This document shows, piece by piece, positions 7,282 through 15,227 of a DNA stretch of 57,712 nt. The notes below the pieces were generated by a model. That model worked only from the letters and a program-made list of their open reading frames with translations. It had not been told where the DNA came from and ran no database searches. Where the stretch lies: positions 1 through 57,712 of the forward strand of contig JAGGYM010000058.1 in NCBI GenBank assembly GCA_021162545.1, in the 5' to 3' direction. Made by a program: the position numbers and the translations under genes. Position 1 is the first letter of the stretch, and each line of letters begins with the position of its first letter. Source of the DNA: Dehalococcoidia bacterium. Its GTDB lineage: Bacteria; Chloroflexota; Dehalococcoidia; GIF9; AB-539-J10.

Positions 7282-8468
7282 GGGCATCGGACCCTGTTCC
7301 CACGGAACCCCGGCGGCAGCCTCAGTCTGGTACCGCATTCACAGTCTATCGTCCTGTACTTGTTGACCTTCCATAGCGCATCCGAAGTTTCCCGTTTGCG
7401 CTGCATCTCACCGGGTTCCTTTTTCCCCGCTGCGGGACTTGCTGCTCGCAGTGAAATCGCTCCCGCCGCGGAGATGGCAGAGCCGGGTATAATTCCTCTC
7501 CCGCCTTTCTGGTGAATCTGTTGGTAAGCCCGGTCGTATTCAGAGGGAGAGGCACCTCCCATGGCGCGGAGAATGCGTATCCTTTCCGAGATGGGTGGGT
7601 GAGTGCTGGAAAGGTCACTGGCCGCCATGCCTTTTTTGCGGAAGGGATTGACGATGTACATCGGCGCGGTGGCCTTGTTGGCCGATTTCAGCTGACAGGT
7701 GGAGGCACCCAGCTTTTCCAGCGCGGATGCCAGTCCATCGGGGTATCTGGTATAGAGGGCGGAAGAGGCATCGGCCAGGTATTCCCTCTTGCGGGAAACG
7801 GCAAAGTAAATCAGCTGTGCTGCGATCGGCGCCAGTATCATCAGCAGGAGGGCCACGGCGAGAATTATCAGCTGAGCTGCGCCACCGCCACCCTGAGAGG
7901 AAGAAGTTCTCCTCCCTCCGACCATAGCGTTGAAGAACATCACGCGCGAGGCGTACCAGGAGAGGATAACGATGGTTCCCAGGAGTATGCTGCACATGGT
8001 CATCAGCAGGACATCGCGGTTCTTGATATGGGCTAATTCGTGGCCGATGACGCCCTGGAGTTCATCGCGATTGAGCTTCTCCAGCAGGCCGGAGGTAACC
8101 GCCACCGCAGCCTTGTTGATGTCCCGTCCGGTGGCGAAGGCATTCAATGCCTGATCGTCGATGATGTATATGTCGGGCATCTTCTCCAAACCGGAGGCGA
8201 TTTTCATCTCCTCAACCACGTTATAGAGGCGGGGATGGTCATCCCTGCTTATTTTCTTTGCCTTTGCCATTCCCAGGAGTATGCTGTCGCCCTGGAAGTA
8301 GCCCACCAGATTCAATATGGCCCACACTACCAGGGCAATAATCAGGCCACCCATGCCGTTGCCAAAGAAATAAAGTCCCAGGACATAGCCAATAACGACC
8401 AGCAAGAGGGCCATGGCCACCACCAGTATCACCGATTTTCTCTGGTTGGATCCTATCTGTTCCCACAT
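7254..8468 (-). CDS. htpX: HtpX-type M48 membrane zinc metalloprotease with C-terminal zinc ribbon
   Basis: A 404-residue membrane protease. Two hydrophobic segments (about 13-35 and 40-60) precede the metalloprotease domain with the motif HELAH near residue 143 and the third ligand in SRKREYLADA near residue 233. Two further membrane segments lie between these motifs. HtpX degrades misfolded membrane proteins. After residue 300 there is a low-complexity linker, then CECGTRLRLPPGFRGNRVRCPHCG, a four-cysteine ribbon not present in E. coli HtpX. A LemA gene starts 18 bases upstream on the same strand, the usual HtpX-LemA pairing. Confidence 0.93.
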   Translation of the reverse strand: MWEQIGSNQRKSVILVVAMALLLVVIGYVLGLYFFGNGMGGLIIALVVWAILNLVGYFQGDSILLGMAKAKKISRDDHPRLYNVVEEMKIASGLEKMPDIYIIDDQALNAFATGRDINKAAVAVTSGLLEKLNRDELQGVIGHELAHIKNRDVLLMTMCSILLGTIVILSWYASRVMFFNAMVGGRRTSSSQGGGGAAQLIILAVALLLMILAPIAAQLIYFAVSRKREYLADASSALYTRYPDGLASALEKLGASTCQLKSANKATAPMYIVNPFRKKGMAASDLSSTHPPISERIRILRAMGGASPSEYDRAYQQIHQKGGRGIIPGSAISAAGAISLRAASPAAGKKEPGEMQRKRETSDALWKVNKYRTIDCECGTRLRLPPGFRGNRVRCPHCGRTISV

Positions 8469-8486
8469 GGCTGAATGGCTCTTGTC

Positions 8487-9050
8487 CTAGGTGAAACTGA
8501 CTTTGGGCGTTTCCTTCTCGGCCGCTACCGTAATTTCAAAGAAATCATCGGCCTTGAAACCGGCCATGCCGGCTACCAGGCTGGAGGGAAATACCATGGT
8601 CTGGTTATTATATCTCAGCACGGAATCGTTGTAGTACTGACGGGAGAAGCTTATCTTATTCTCCGTCGAGGTGAGCTCTTCCTGCAGAGCCAGGAAATTC
8701 TGATTGGCCTTGAGGTCGGGGTAGCTTTCAGCTACGGCGATGAGCTTGCCCAGGGCAGCGCCCAGCTCGCTCTCGGCTCTGGAACGGACGCCCGCTCCCG
8801 AGGATGCTACCTGCTGGGCGAGATTGCGCGCCTTGGTTACGGCTTCCAGTGTCTCCCGCTCGTGTTTCATATAGCCCTTGACCGTTTCCATCAGATTGGG
8901 AATGAGGTCATGCCGTCGCTTGAGCTGTACGTCTATTTGCGCCCAGGCGTTCTTTACCTGGTTGCGCAACTTGACCAGCGCGTTGTAGAGAGCAACGAAG
9001 ATAACCGCGAGAATTACTACAATGCCACCAATTATGTAAGCTGCTAACAC
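8487..9050 (-). CDS. lemA: LemA family protein
   Basis: A 187-residue protein with one N-terminal membrane helix (residues 1-24) followed by a long alpha-helical LemA domain. Typical stretches are YNALVKLRNQVKNAWAQIDVQLKRRHDLIPNL and the C-terminal YNDSVLRYNNQTMVFPS. LemA proteins are single-pass with an extracytoplasmic helical bundle; their biochemical role is unknown, but they occur with HtpX-type proteases. The gene lies directly upstream of htpX in the same operon. A second, diverged LemA is encoded at 36553. Confidence 0.93.
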   Translation of the reverse strand: MLAAYIIGGIVVILAVIFVALYNALVKLRNQVKNAWAQIDVQLKRRHDLIPNLMETVKGYMKHERETLEAVTKARNLAQQVASSGAGVRSRAESELGAALGKLIAVAESYPDLKANQNFLALQEELTSTENKISFSRQYYNDSVLRYNNQTMVFPSSLVAGMAGFKADDFFEITVAAEKETPKVSFT

Positions 9051-9119
9051 TAAACACCTCCCTGAGAGTTCGCCTGTAATTTGCTTAAGGGATATTTCTC
9101 CAATGTTCTCCCACCTGAA

Positions 9120-9539
9120 CTATTCCTGTGCATGGAACACCTCTCCGAGGAAATTGATGATCTTCTGTGGCTCATTTTGTTCTTTTCCCGGACTCTTCAC
9201 CAGATGTTTTAGTAACTGCGCCAGCTCCCCACCATCAAACCAGAGCCCATCACCCCTGTCACAAACATCGATGAGCGTTCCAGGTTCCTTGCCCAGAATC
9301 GTCTTCTTCATTCTATGTCCACAGATAGGGCAACGGCGCTTCTTCTCCGATGATATCGCTTCAGGGAACTTGATGATTTCCGCAAGGCAAAGGCCGTGTC
9401 CTGCTATCTCCAGGGATTGCAGCATCAGCGCCAGCTCCCCTGCATCGAACCACACCCCACCACAGTCAAGGCAGTGATCGAGCTCGATGTCCTTGTACTC
9501 AACCACTATCATGTCGCTTTTACAGACAGGGCATATCAT
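9120..9539 (-). CDS. Double TFIIB-type zinc-ribbon protein
   Basis: A protein of about 140 residues built from two copies of a zf-TFIIB-like knuckle. The first is CPVCKSDM...LDHCLDCGGVWFDAGEL; the second is CPICGHRM...IDVCDRGDGLWFDGGEL. In the second the last cysteine of the CxxC pair is lost (CDRGDG), so only the first knuckle is complete. Each is followed by the W-F-D-x-G-E-L helix typical of this family. The function is unknown. The gene sits upstream of lemA-htpX on the same strand. The GTG at 9542 is an alternative start; GAGG lies just upstream. Confidence 0.8.
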   Translation of the reverse strand: MICPVCKSDMIVVEYKDIELDHCLDCGGVWFDAGELALMLQSLEIAGHGLCLAEIIKFPEAISSEKKRRCPICGHRMKKTILGKEPGTLIDVCDRGDGLWFDGGELAQLLKHLVKSPGKEQNEPQKIINFLGEVFHAQE

Positions 9540-9668
9540 CACAATCCATCCTCACAGGTGATTGCCGATAGTTTATGGCCTACTGGGAAGGGGTGTCAAG
9601 TAAATTGTTTAACCAGAGAATCTTCCTAAGGAGATGCCTGCTTATCAAGTCCATGAATTGTATATTTC

Positions 9669-9697
9669 TTGACAGAGTTAAGCTGTTTGGCTAGAAT
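9669..9697 (+). promoter_or_regulatory. Sigma-70-type promoter of first betaine-receptor copy
   Basis: TTGACA (9669-9674), a 17-base spacer and TAGAAT (9692-9697). It precedes a leader of about 325 bases before the lipoprotein gene. The second copy of the duplicated unit has the matching promoter at 11282. Confidence 0.75.
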
Positions 9698-9770
9698 GAA
9701 ACCCTCGCCAGTTCAGGATGGGGTGGTTGTTCTGGACACCGGGGCAGAAATAAAATAAAAGGAGGATTTT

Positions 9771-9821
9771 ATGCTACGTGGGTGTGGTGTGTGTGGATGG
9801 GATAGCAATGCTTGCGGGTAA
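9771..9821 (+). CDS. 16-codon cysteine-rich leader ORF, copy 1
   Basis: An ATG placed six bases after AAAAGGAGG opens a 16-codon frame: MLRGCGVCGWDSNACG, stop TAA. It lies in the transcribed leader between the promoter at 9669 and the lipoprotein gene at 10029. The second copy of the duplication has a frame of the same length at the same place. That copy differs at about 17 of 51 bases but keeps Cys5, Val7, Cys8, Trp10, Ser12, Cys15 and Gly16, and it keeps a stop codon. Conservation of cysteines against a diverging background suggests the peptide is translated. It could be a cysteine-sensing leader peptide or a small metal-binding peptide; no family was recognised. Confidence 0.55.
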   Translation: MLRGCGVCGWDSNACG

Positions 9822-9972
9822 CGAATTATTTCTCAGCTTCTCATTGCCAGTAGAGTATCTGTTATGCAATTTTTAATCTGCTCCAAACCTGCCAGGGACC
9901 CTGATTTCCCATCGTTCTCTTCCTTTCCCGTCGCATTCCCCAAATTCCTCAAGTACAGCTAGCTGCGCCTAT

Positions 9973-10006
9973 CCCGGGGCTCATTTTTTGCCGCCGGGAA
10001 TTTTTT
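9973..10006 (+). terminator. Terminator-like stem in the leader (possible attenuator), copy 1
   Basis: CCCGGGGC pairs with GCC(G)CCGGG, giving an 8-bp stem with one bulge, followed by AATTTTTT. It ends about 20 bases before the lipoprotein start codon, so it lies inside the transcription unit rather than after a gene. A TTCCCG some 70 bases upstream is complementary to CGGGAA of the right arm and could compete with it. The corresponding stem is kept in copy 2 with a G-T pair. Confidence 0.55.
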
Positions 10007-10028
10007 ATCATAAATAAAGGAGGTAAGT

Positions 10029-11060
10029 ATGAAACATAAGACAAGTATCAAGGTCTTGATGGTCGTTCTGTGTGCCCTGCTGCTCCCCATGGCCATGATT
10101 GGCTGCTCTCCAGCATCGGAACCAACGCCAACGCCAACACAGGCAGGCCCCATCGTCTTTGGCGACATCAGTTGGGACAGCGCTCAGGTGCACAACCGTA
10201 TCGCCGCTTTTATCCTGGAGAATGGCTATGGCTACGAACCAGATTATATTCCTGGTGATACAGCCCCCCTGTGGATGGGTTTGGAGAAGGGTGACGTTGA
10301 CGTGATAATGGAATCCTGGACGGAAAACATACTTGAGATTTACAACAAAGCCATCGACTCTGGTGCCGCAGTCGATCTGGGGAGTAACTATCCCGACAGC
10401 GGGCAGGGGTGGTTGGTGCCCACCTACATGATTAAAGGCGACGCTGAACGCGGAATAGAGGCTACAGCTCCAGACCTCAAGACCGTTTTCGACCTGCCTC
10501 AGTACTGGGAGCTGTTCAAGGACCCGGAGGTACCTACCAAGGGGCGTTTTTTCAACTCCATCCCCGGATGGCAGTGCACCGAGATAAACAGCATCAAACT
10601 CAAGACCTATGGCCTGGATGAATCTTTCAATGACTTTCTTACCGGGTCGGGTGCAGCCCTGTCCGGTTCCATGGTCAGCGCCTATGAAAAGGGCGAGCCC
10701 TGGGTAGGATACTACTGGGAACCGACCTGGATACTGGGCAAGCTTGACATGACTTATCTGGAAGAACCGCCCTTTGACCAGTCAGAGTGGGATAACAAGA
10801 CCTATGGCTGTGCCTATAGTCCTGTCCAGGTCAACATCATCGTCAACACCGATTTTGCTGACAGCAATCCTCAGGTGGTGGAATTTCTCAGCAACTATGA
10901 GACTACCACCGCTATGGTAAACCAAGTCCTGTCCTATATGCAGGAGAACGAGGCAAGCACGAATGAAGCTGCCATCTGGTTCCTGCAGGAAAACGAAGAC
11001 CTGTGGACCAAATGGGTATCGCCAGAGGTGGCAGCCAAGGTCAAGGCTGCTCTACCATAG
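10029..11060 (+). CDS. Glycine-betaine-type ABC substrate-binding lipoprotein, copy 1
   Basis: A 343-residue OpuAC/ProX-type receptor. Residues 1-26 form a lipoprotein signal with lipobox MIGC, then a Pro-Thr linker (PTPTPTQ) and the binding domain. Aromatic stretches ISWDSAQVHNR, MESWTEN and GYYWEPTWILG resemble the quaternary-amine cage of betaine receptors. These proteins capture betaine, choline or related osmolytes at the cell surface. No permease or ATPase gene accompanies it, and the next gene is a close paralogue. A GGAGG lies before the ATG. The actual ligand is not deducible; a long structured leader suggests regulated expression. Confidence 0.88.
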   Translation: MKHKTSIKVLMVVLCALLLPMAMIGCSPASEPTPTPTQAGPIVFGDISWDSAQVHNRIAAFILENGYGYEPDYIPGDTAPLWMGLEKGDVDVIMESWTENILEIYNKAIDSGAAVDLGSNYPDSGQGWLVPTYMIKGDAERGIEATAPDLKTVFDLPQYWELFKDPEVPTKGRFFNSIPGWQCTEINSIKLKTYGLDESFNDFLTGSGAALSGSMVSAYEKGEPWVGYYWEPTWILGKLDMTYLEEPPFDQSEWDNKTYGCAYSPVQVNIIVNTDFADSNPQVVEFLSNYETTTAMVNQVLSYMQENEASTNEAAIWFLQENEDLWTKWVSPEVAAKVKAALP

Positions 11061-11150
11061 ATGCGGGACTGACACTATAGATAAAAGTGCAACATGGTAA
11101 AGGTAAACCTCTCCTTGAGAGAGAGTTTCACCATAAGTTTGCGGACATGA

Positions 11151-11190
11151 GAGACTGTTCGGTGTTATGCCGAACAGTCTCCCTTCTTAT
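11151..11190 (+). terminator. Strong hairpin after receptor copy 1
   Basis: A perfect 12-bp stem GAGACTGTTCGG / CCGAACAGTCTC with a 7-base loop, followed by CCTTCTTAT. The T-run is imperfect. The hairpin separates copy 1 from the promoter of copy 2, so the two genes are probably separate transcription units. Confidence 0.65.
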
Positions 11191-11281
11191 CGAGGCGCAG
11201 CGGTGGCAGAGGATTCTTTGATGCCCATATATACCTGAAGGCAGGATGAGGCAAGTTCGTATAGAGCCTCGACTGGTCGCT

Positions 11282-11311
11282 TTGACAGCGATGCGCCAGA
11301 TTGGCTAAAAT
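11282..11311 (+). promoter_or_regulatory. Sigma-70-type promoter of second betaine-receptor copy
   Basis: TTGACA (11282-11287), an 18-base spacer and TAAAAT (11306-11311). It is placed exactly as the promoter at 9669 is placed for copy 1. Confidence 0.7.
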
Positions 11312-11384
11312 GAAAACCTCGTTAGTTCAGGATGGGCTGGTTGTTCCGAACACCGGGGCAGAAATAAAATAAAAGGAGGATTTT

Positions 11385-11435
11385 ATGTGGTATGTGTGTG
11401 ATGTGTGCGTGTGGTGCAGTTATACTTGCGGGTGA
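11385..11435 (+). CDS. 16-codon cysteine-rich leader ORF, copy 2
   Basis: ATG after AAAAGGAGG and a five-to-six-base spacer, encoding MWYVCDVCVWCSYTCG with stop TGA. It aligns without gaps to the copy-1 peptide. Shared positions are Met1, Cys5, Val7, Cys8, Trp10, Ser12, Cys15 and Gly16; it has a fourth cysteine at position 11. Two of the shared residues use different codons (TGT/TGC for Cys8, AGC/AGT for Ser12), and the stop codon changed from TAA to TGA. This fits selection on the peptide rather than on the RNA alone. The N-terminus resembles the first rubredoxin knuckle (YVCxVC), but the second knuckle is absent. Confidence 0.55.
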   Translation: MWYVCDVCVWCSYTCG

Positions 11436-11586
11436 CGGGCTATTCCTCAGCCTCCCGTTATCGGTGAAGTATTCGTTATGCAATTTTTAATCTGCTCCAA
11501 ACCTGTCAGGGCTCCCAATTTCCCATCGCCCGATTCCTTTCCCGTCGCATTCCCCAAGTTCCTCAAATACAACTAGCTGTGCCTGT

Positions 11587-11616
11587 CCTGGGGCTTGTTT
11601 TGACGCCGGGAATTTT
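11587..11616 (+). terminator. Terminator-like stem in the leader (possible attenuator), copy 2
   Basis: CCTGG pairs with CCGGG through a central G-T pair and is followed by AATTTTTT, about 25 bases before the start codon of the second receptor. The stem is weaker than in copy 1 but occupies the same place. The upstream TTCCCG element and its complement CGGGAA are also kept. Confidence 0.45.
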
Positions 11617-11640
11617 TTGTCATAAATAAAGGAGGTAAGT

Positions 11641-12672
11641 ATGAAACGTAAATCAAGTATCAAGACCTTGATGGTCGTTCTGTGTGCCCTGCTGCTCCCC
11701 GTGGCCATGATTGGCTGCTCATCAACGCCAGCACCAGAACCGACTCCAACGCCAACGCCGACACCAGCACAGGCAGAAACTATTGTCTTCGATGACGCCG
11801 GCTGGGACAGCATCCAGGTGCACAACCGCATCGCCGGATTTATCCTGGAGAATGGTTATGAGGGTTACAAGGCCGAGTACATACCGGGGGAGACCATCAT
11901 GCTGTTTACAGGTTTGGCTCAGGGAGACATAGATATCTGTATGGAGAGCTGGGAAGAAAACATACAGGAAGTCTATGACAAAGCCCTCGCTGCCGGAGAA
12001 ATAATCGACCTGGGCAGCAACTTCAAAGACAGCTGGCAAGGATGGCTGGTGCCCACCTACATGATTGAGAACGGTGACCTGCCAGCAGGTATGTCCGTAG
12101 AGGATTTATCCGAATACTGGGAGCTATTCAAAGACCCTGAGGACCCAACCAAGGGGCGCTTTCACAGCTGTGTACCCGGATGGGGATGCCAGGAGATAAA
12201 CACCATCAAACTTAAGAGTTACGGACTGGATGAGTACTATGTTGATTTCCTGTGTGGCTCAGGTGCAGCGCTATCCGGTTCCATGATCAGCGCCTATGAA
12301 AAGGGCGAGCCCTGGCTGGGCTACTACTGGGAACCGACCTGGGTCCTGGGCAAAGTTGACATGACTCGCCTGGAAGAGCCTCCTTATAATCAGACGACAT
12401 GGGAGACCGACAAGACTTGCGCTTATCCTGCCGCCAAGGTTAATATCGTGGTCAATGCTGACTTTGCAGACAGGGCGCCTGATGTGGTGGAATTTCTCAG
12501 CAACTATGAAACCCTCACTGCTACGAACAATGCTGTCCTGGCCTATATGCAGGAGAACGAGGCAAGTACCGAGGAGGCTGCCATTTACTTCTTGCAGGAG
12601 TATGAGGATGTGTGGACTCAGTGGGTGCCGGCGGATGTAGCCAGCAAGGTCAAGGCTGCTCTGCCCCAGTAA
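11641..12672 (+). CDS. Glycine-betaine-type ABC substrate-binding lipoprotein, copy 2
   Basis: A 343-residue paralogue of the preceding receptor, same length and clearly similar throughout. It has a lipoprotein signal with lipobox MIGC, a longer linker PTPTPTPTPAQ, and conserved MESWEEN, WELFKDPEDPTKGRF, GSGAALSGSM and GYYWEPTW. The duplication includes the promoter, the cysteine-rich mini-ORF and the attenuator-like stem. Residue differences near the putative ligand loop (AGWDSIQVHNR against ISWDSAQVHNR) could change specificity (inference). No transporter core is adjacent. It is followed by a clean terminator at 12755. Confidence 0.88.
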   Translation: MKRKSSIKTLMVVLCALLLPVAMIGCSSTPAPEPTPTPTPTPAQAETIVFDDAGWDSIQVHNRIAGFILENGYEGYKAEYIPGETIMLFTGLAQGDIDICMESWEENIQEVYDKALAAGEIIDLGSNFKDSWQGWLVPTYMIENGDLPAGMSVEDLSEYWELFKDPEDPTKGRFHSCVPGWGCQEINTIKLKSYGLDEYYVDFLCGSGAALSGSMISAYEKGEPWLGYYWEPTWVLGKVDMTRLEEPPYNQTTWETDKTCAYPAAKVNIVVNADFADRAPDVVEFLSNYETLTATNNAVLAYMQENEASTEEAAIYFLQEYEDVWTQWVPADVASKVKAALPQ

Positions 12673-12754
12673 TTGCATACGACAGTAAACAGGTAATGTA
12701 TAGAGGATACTCCTCCCCTGTGGAGAGCAGAGTTATCCCTGTGACTTAGAGAAA

Positions 12755-12786
12755 GGCTGCACGGCTTTAGCCGTGCAGCCTTTTTT
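12755..12786 (+). terminator. Rho-independent terminator after receptor copy 2
   Basis: A perfect 11-bp stem GGCTGCACGGC / GCCGTGCAGCC with TTTA loop, followed by six T residues. It closes the betaine-receptor unit. Confidence 0.9.
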
Positions 12787-12912
12787 CTTCGTGGAAGATG
12801 CTCAATAAATACCTGCACCGTCGCGAATGCAAAAGAGATGCTTGAGTTTACATAATAATTTAATGGTGCCTCAGTAAAGCCGTCTGCGCTGAGGTCACCA
12901 TGAAAGTCAATG

Positions 12913-14214
12913 CTACTCCCCTGAGTGAACGGGGTTCAGCTTGCGGGGGGCTACCAGCCACATGAGCACAGCAGCTGCAATGAGGCAGCACAGGAATATG
13001 ATAAAAGCTATGGCGTAGCTGCCGGTCCTGTCGTAAAGGAATCCCGCCAGCCAGGGGCTGATGGCACCTCCCAGGGCGAAGCCCATGACGATAAATCCCT
13101 GGATGGAGCCGAAATGCTTTCCGTGGAACAGGTCCGCCACCACAGCGTAGAAGATGGGCCCTGTGGCGCCGAAACTCAGGCCGCTGCAGATGGCAAAAAG
13201 GAAGGGCATCCATGGTTGGGAAGTGTCCTTTATCAGAAACAGCAAAATTGAAGATGCTGCGCCCAGGAGACAGGCCGGTATGAATATCTTTTCCCTTCCC
13301 ACGCGGTCTGAGAGAGGGCTGCAAAAGGTGCCGGCGACAAAGGCGATGCCAAATGAGCTGTAGATGGTAGCAGCCGTCATGGAGTCGTACCCGGCATCCT
13401 TGAAGAAGTAAACCTGGTGCGCTACCGCTATTTGCTGCGCCATGCCCAGGAGAAGGAAAGCCGTCAGGAAAAGCAACCAGAACTGGCGGGTTTTCAGTGC
13501 TCGCAGCAGCGTCCATCCTGTCCTGTTCCATGTTTCCTCTCCACTCGCTGTGAACTGAAGTGCGCCATGAGCTTCCCTTTCATCCGCTGCCCGTGGCGCC
13601 GCCTCCGGCATGCCATCCGCTAAAAGCCCCTTGTCGCGGGGGCTGCGTCGCATAAAGATGGCGCAGGCGGGTGCGATGATAACGATAACGGCAATTCCTA
13701 TCATGATGTAGGCGTTCCGCCAGCCGAAGCTGGAAATCAGGAACTGGGAGAGGTAGGCAAATACCATGCTGCCACCGAAGGCGGCTCCCAGGATGCCAAA
13801 GGCCAGGCCGCGCTTTTTTACAAACCAGTTGGCTACTATAGAGGTCATGGGATTCCACCCCGTTACGCTCATCCCTATGGCCACCATAATTCCATAGAGA
13901 AGGTAAAATTGCCACTGAGTTGTAGCCATGCTGCATAGCATGACGCCTGCCCCCGTGATGACAGCGCCTACTGTCAGAACCACTCTTGGATTAAATTTAT
14001 CTATCAGGATGCCCACTACCGGTGCGCTCAGTCCATAGACCAGGACGGCCAGGGAGAACATCACCGCCGTGTCTCCTCTTCCCCAGCCGAATTCCTCCAC
14101 GATGGCAGGATAAAATACCGAAAAGGAATTTCTGACGGCATAGCTGAGAATTATAGCGATGAAGGCCACTACCAGAATGACCCAGCCATAGAAGATGCCC
14201 CGTCCGTTGTTCAT
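12913..14214 (-). CDS. MFS transporter, OFA/monocarboxylate type
   Basis: A 12-helix major facilitator of about 433 residues. The start YGWVILVVAFIAIILSYAVRNSFSVFYPAIVEEFGWGRGDTA is typical of the oxalate/formate antiporter (OFA) group, which moves small monocarboxylates or dicarboxylates. The usual MFS loop appears as GILIDKFNPRVVL, and WFVKKRGLAFGI follows transmembrane helix 4. The central loop is charged and rich in Glu and Arg. The ATG at 14214 fits the family start better than the track start at 14277. A paralogue lies at 25924. The substrate is unknown. Confidence 0.85.
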   Translation of the reverse strand: MNNGRGIFYGWVILVVAFIAIILSYAVRNSFSVFYPAIVEEFGWGRGDTAVMFSLAVLVYGLSAPVVGILIDKFNPRVVLTVGAVITGAGVMLCSMATTQWQFYLLYGIMVAIGMSVTGWNPMTSIVANWFVKKRGLAFGILGAAFGGSMVFAYLSQFLISSFGWRNAYIMIGIAVIVIIAPACAIFMRRSPRDKGLLADGMPEAAPRAADEREAHGALQFTASGEETWNRTGWTLLRALKTRQFWLLFLTAFLLLGMAQQIAVAHQVYFFKDAGYDSMTAATIYSSFGIAFVAGTFCSPLSDRVGREKIFIPACLLGAASSILLFLIKDTSQPWMPFLFAICSGLSFGATGPIFYAVVADLFHGKHFGSIQGFIVMGFALGGAISPWLAGFLYDRTGSYAIAFIIFLCCLIAAAVLMWLVAPRKLNPVHSGE

Positions 14215-14521
14215 TTTCTTCTCTCTATTACCCCGCAGCTCCGGTGATGCAGCGAATATCCTACAGGGAAGGAACAACAGCTACCACCGGCGCGAAACCT
14301 GCAACCCTTTCCCTTTTTCCCTGGGAAACACAATTGTAGCGCAATCCACCCCATGAGATACAGGTCGCAGCAGGCAAAATTATAGTTTGCTAATTTCTGT
14401 AGCCTCTTCCCGCATGTGTAATTTCCGACTCTGGGATATAATTAGGGACGAAACATGCCAGGAAAAGGTTATTCTGATGTAGTGCCATGCGGGTAAATAT
14501 TCTTTAATTGAAGGTGAACAG
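14215..14521. other. Divergent intergenic region between MFS and HAD genes
   Basis: About 300 bases without a gene. A TATAAT-like hexamer (GGGATATAATTAG) lies near 14435, about 85 bases before the HAD gene, and may be its -10 box; a clear -35 was not seen. Nothing else was recognised. Confidence 0.4.
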
Positions 14522-15214
14522 GTGATTAAAGCAGTTTTCTTCGACCTCTACCAGACCCTGATACACTATGACCCGCCTCGTGAAGAGCTCGAGCGCAAAG
14601 TGCTCAGCGAGTTTGGCATAGAGGTAACCCTGGAGACCATCCGCCACGCGATTTTTGCAGCCGATGAGTTCATGTATCAGGATCTTGCCCGGCTGTCATG
14701 GAATAAGCGGTCCGCAGAGGAGAAGGCCGCTCTCTATGGCCGGTACCAGGTCTGCTTGCTCAAGGAGGCAGGTGTGGGCGCATCGCAGCAACTGGTGAAG
14801 GAAATTACGCGCAAGATGCAGCAAATCGATTTCAAAAAGGTGTTGTTCGACGACGTCAAGCCCGTCCTGACCCTCCTGAGAGAGAGGGGACTTACTCTGG
14901 GCATGATTTCCAACGTGGATAACGATATAACTCCCATGTGCCGGGAGCTCGGTTTGTCCGAACTGCTCCAGATAGTGGTAACCTCGCAGGACGTGGGAGT
15001 CGGCAAGCCTCACCCTGAAATATTCCAGGAGGCTCTTAAGCAGGCGGAGGTGCAGGCTGACGAGGCGATTTACGTTGGAGACCAGTATCAGATCGATGTA
15101 GAAGGAGCTAATGCGGCCGGCATGAAGGGCGTACTGCTGGACCGCGGTGAAGCGAGAGAAACGGTCCCTTCTCCCAAAATCAAGGGCCTCATCGAGCTGA
15201 TAAATTTCCTTTGA
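14522..15214 (+). CDS. HAD superfamily hydrolase, subfamily IA
   Basis: A 230-residue cytoplasmic phosphatase-type protein. Motif I is seen as FFDLYQTLI (DxxxT/V with Tyr between), motif II as ISNVDND, motif III lysine in VGVGKPHPEIF, and motif IV as YVGDQYQIDVEGANAAGM. The second catalytic aspartate of motif I (DxD) is replaced by tyrosine (DLYQT), as in some HAD-IA dehalogenase- or phosphatase-like members. The cap domain spans about residues 15-90. The start is GTG after GAAGGTGAACAG. It is 13 bases from the M29 peptidase gene, so the two are probably cotranscribed. The substrate is unknown. Confidence 0.85.
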   Translation: MIKAVFFDLYQTLIHYDPPREELERKVLSEFGIEVTLETIRHAIFAADEFMYQDLARLSWNKRSAEEKAALYGRYQVCLLKEAGVGASQQLVKEITRKMQQIDFKKVLFDDVKPVLTLLRERGLTLGMISNVDNDITPMCRELGLSELLQIVVTSQDVGVGKPHPEIFQEALKQAEVQADEAIYVGDQYQIDVEGANAAGMKGVLLDRGEARETVPSPKIKGLIELINFL

Positions 15215-15227
15215 GGAAGGAGAGACA

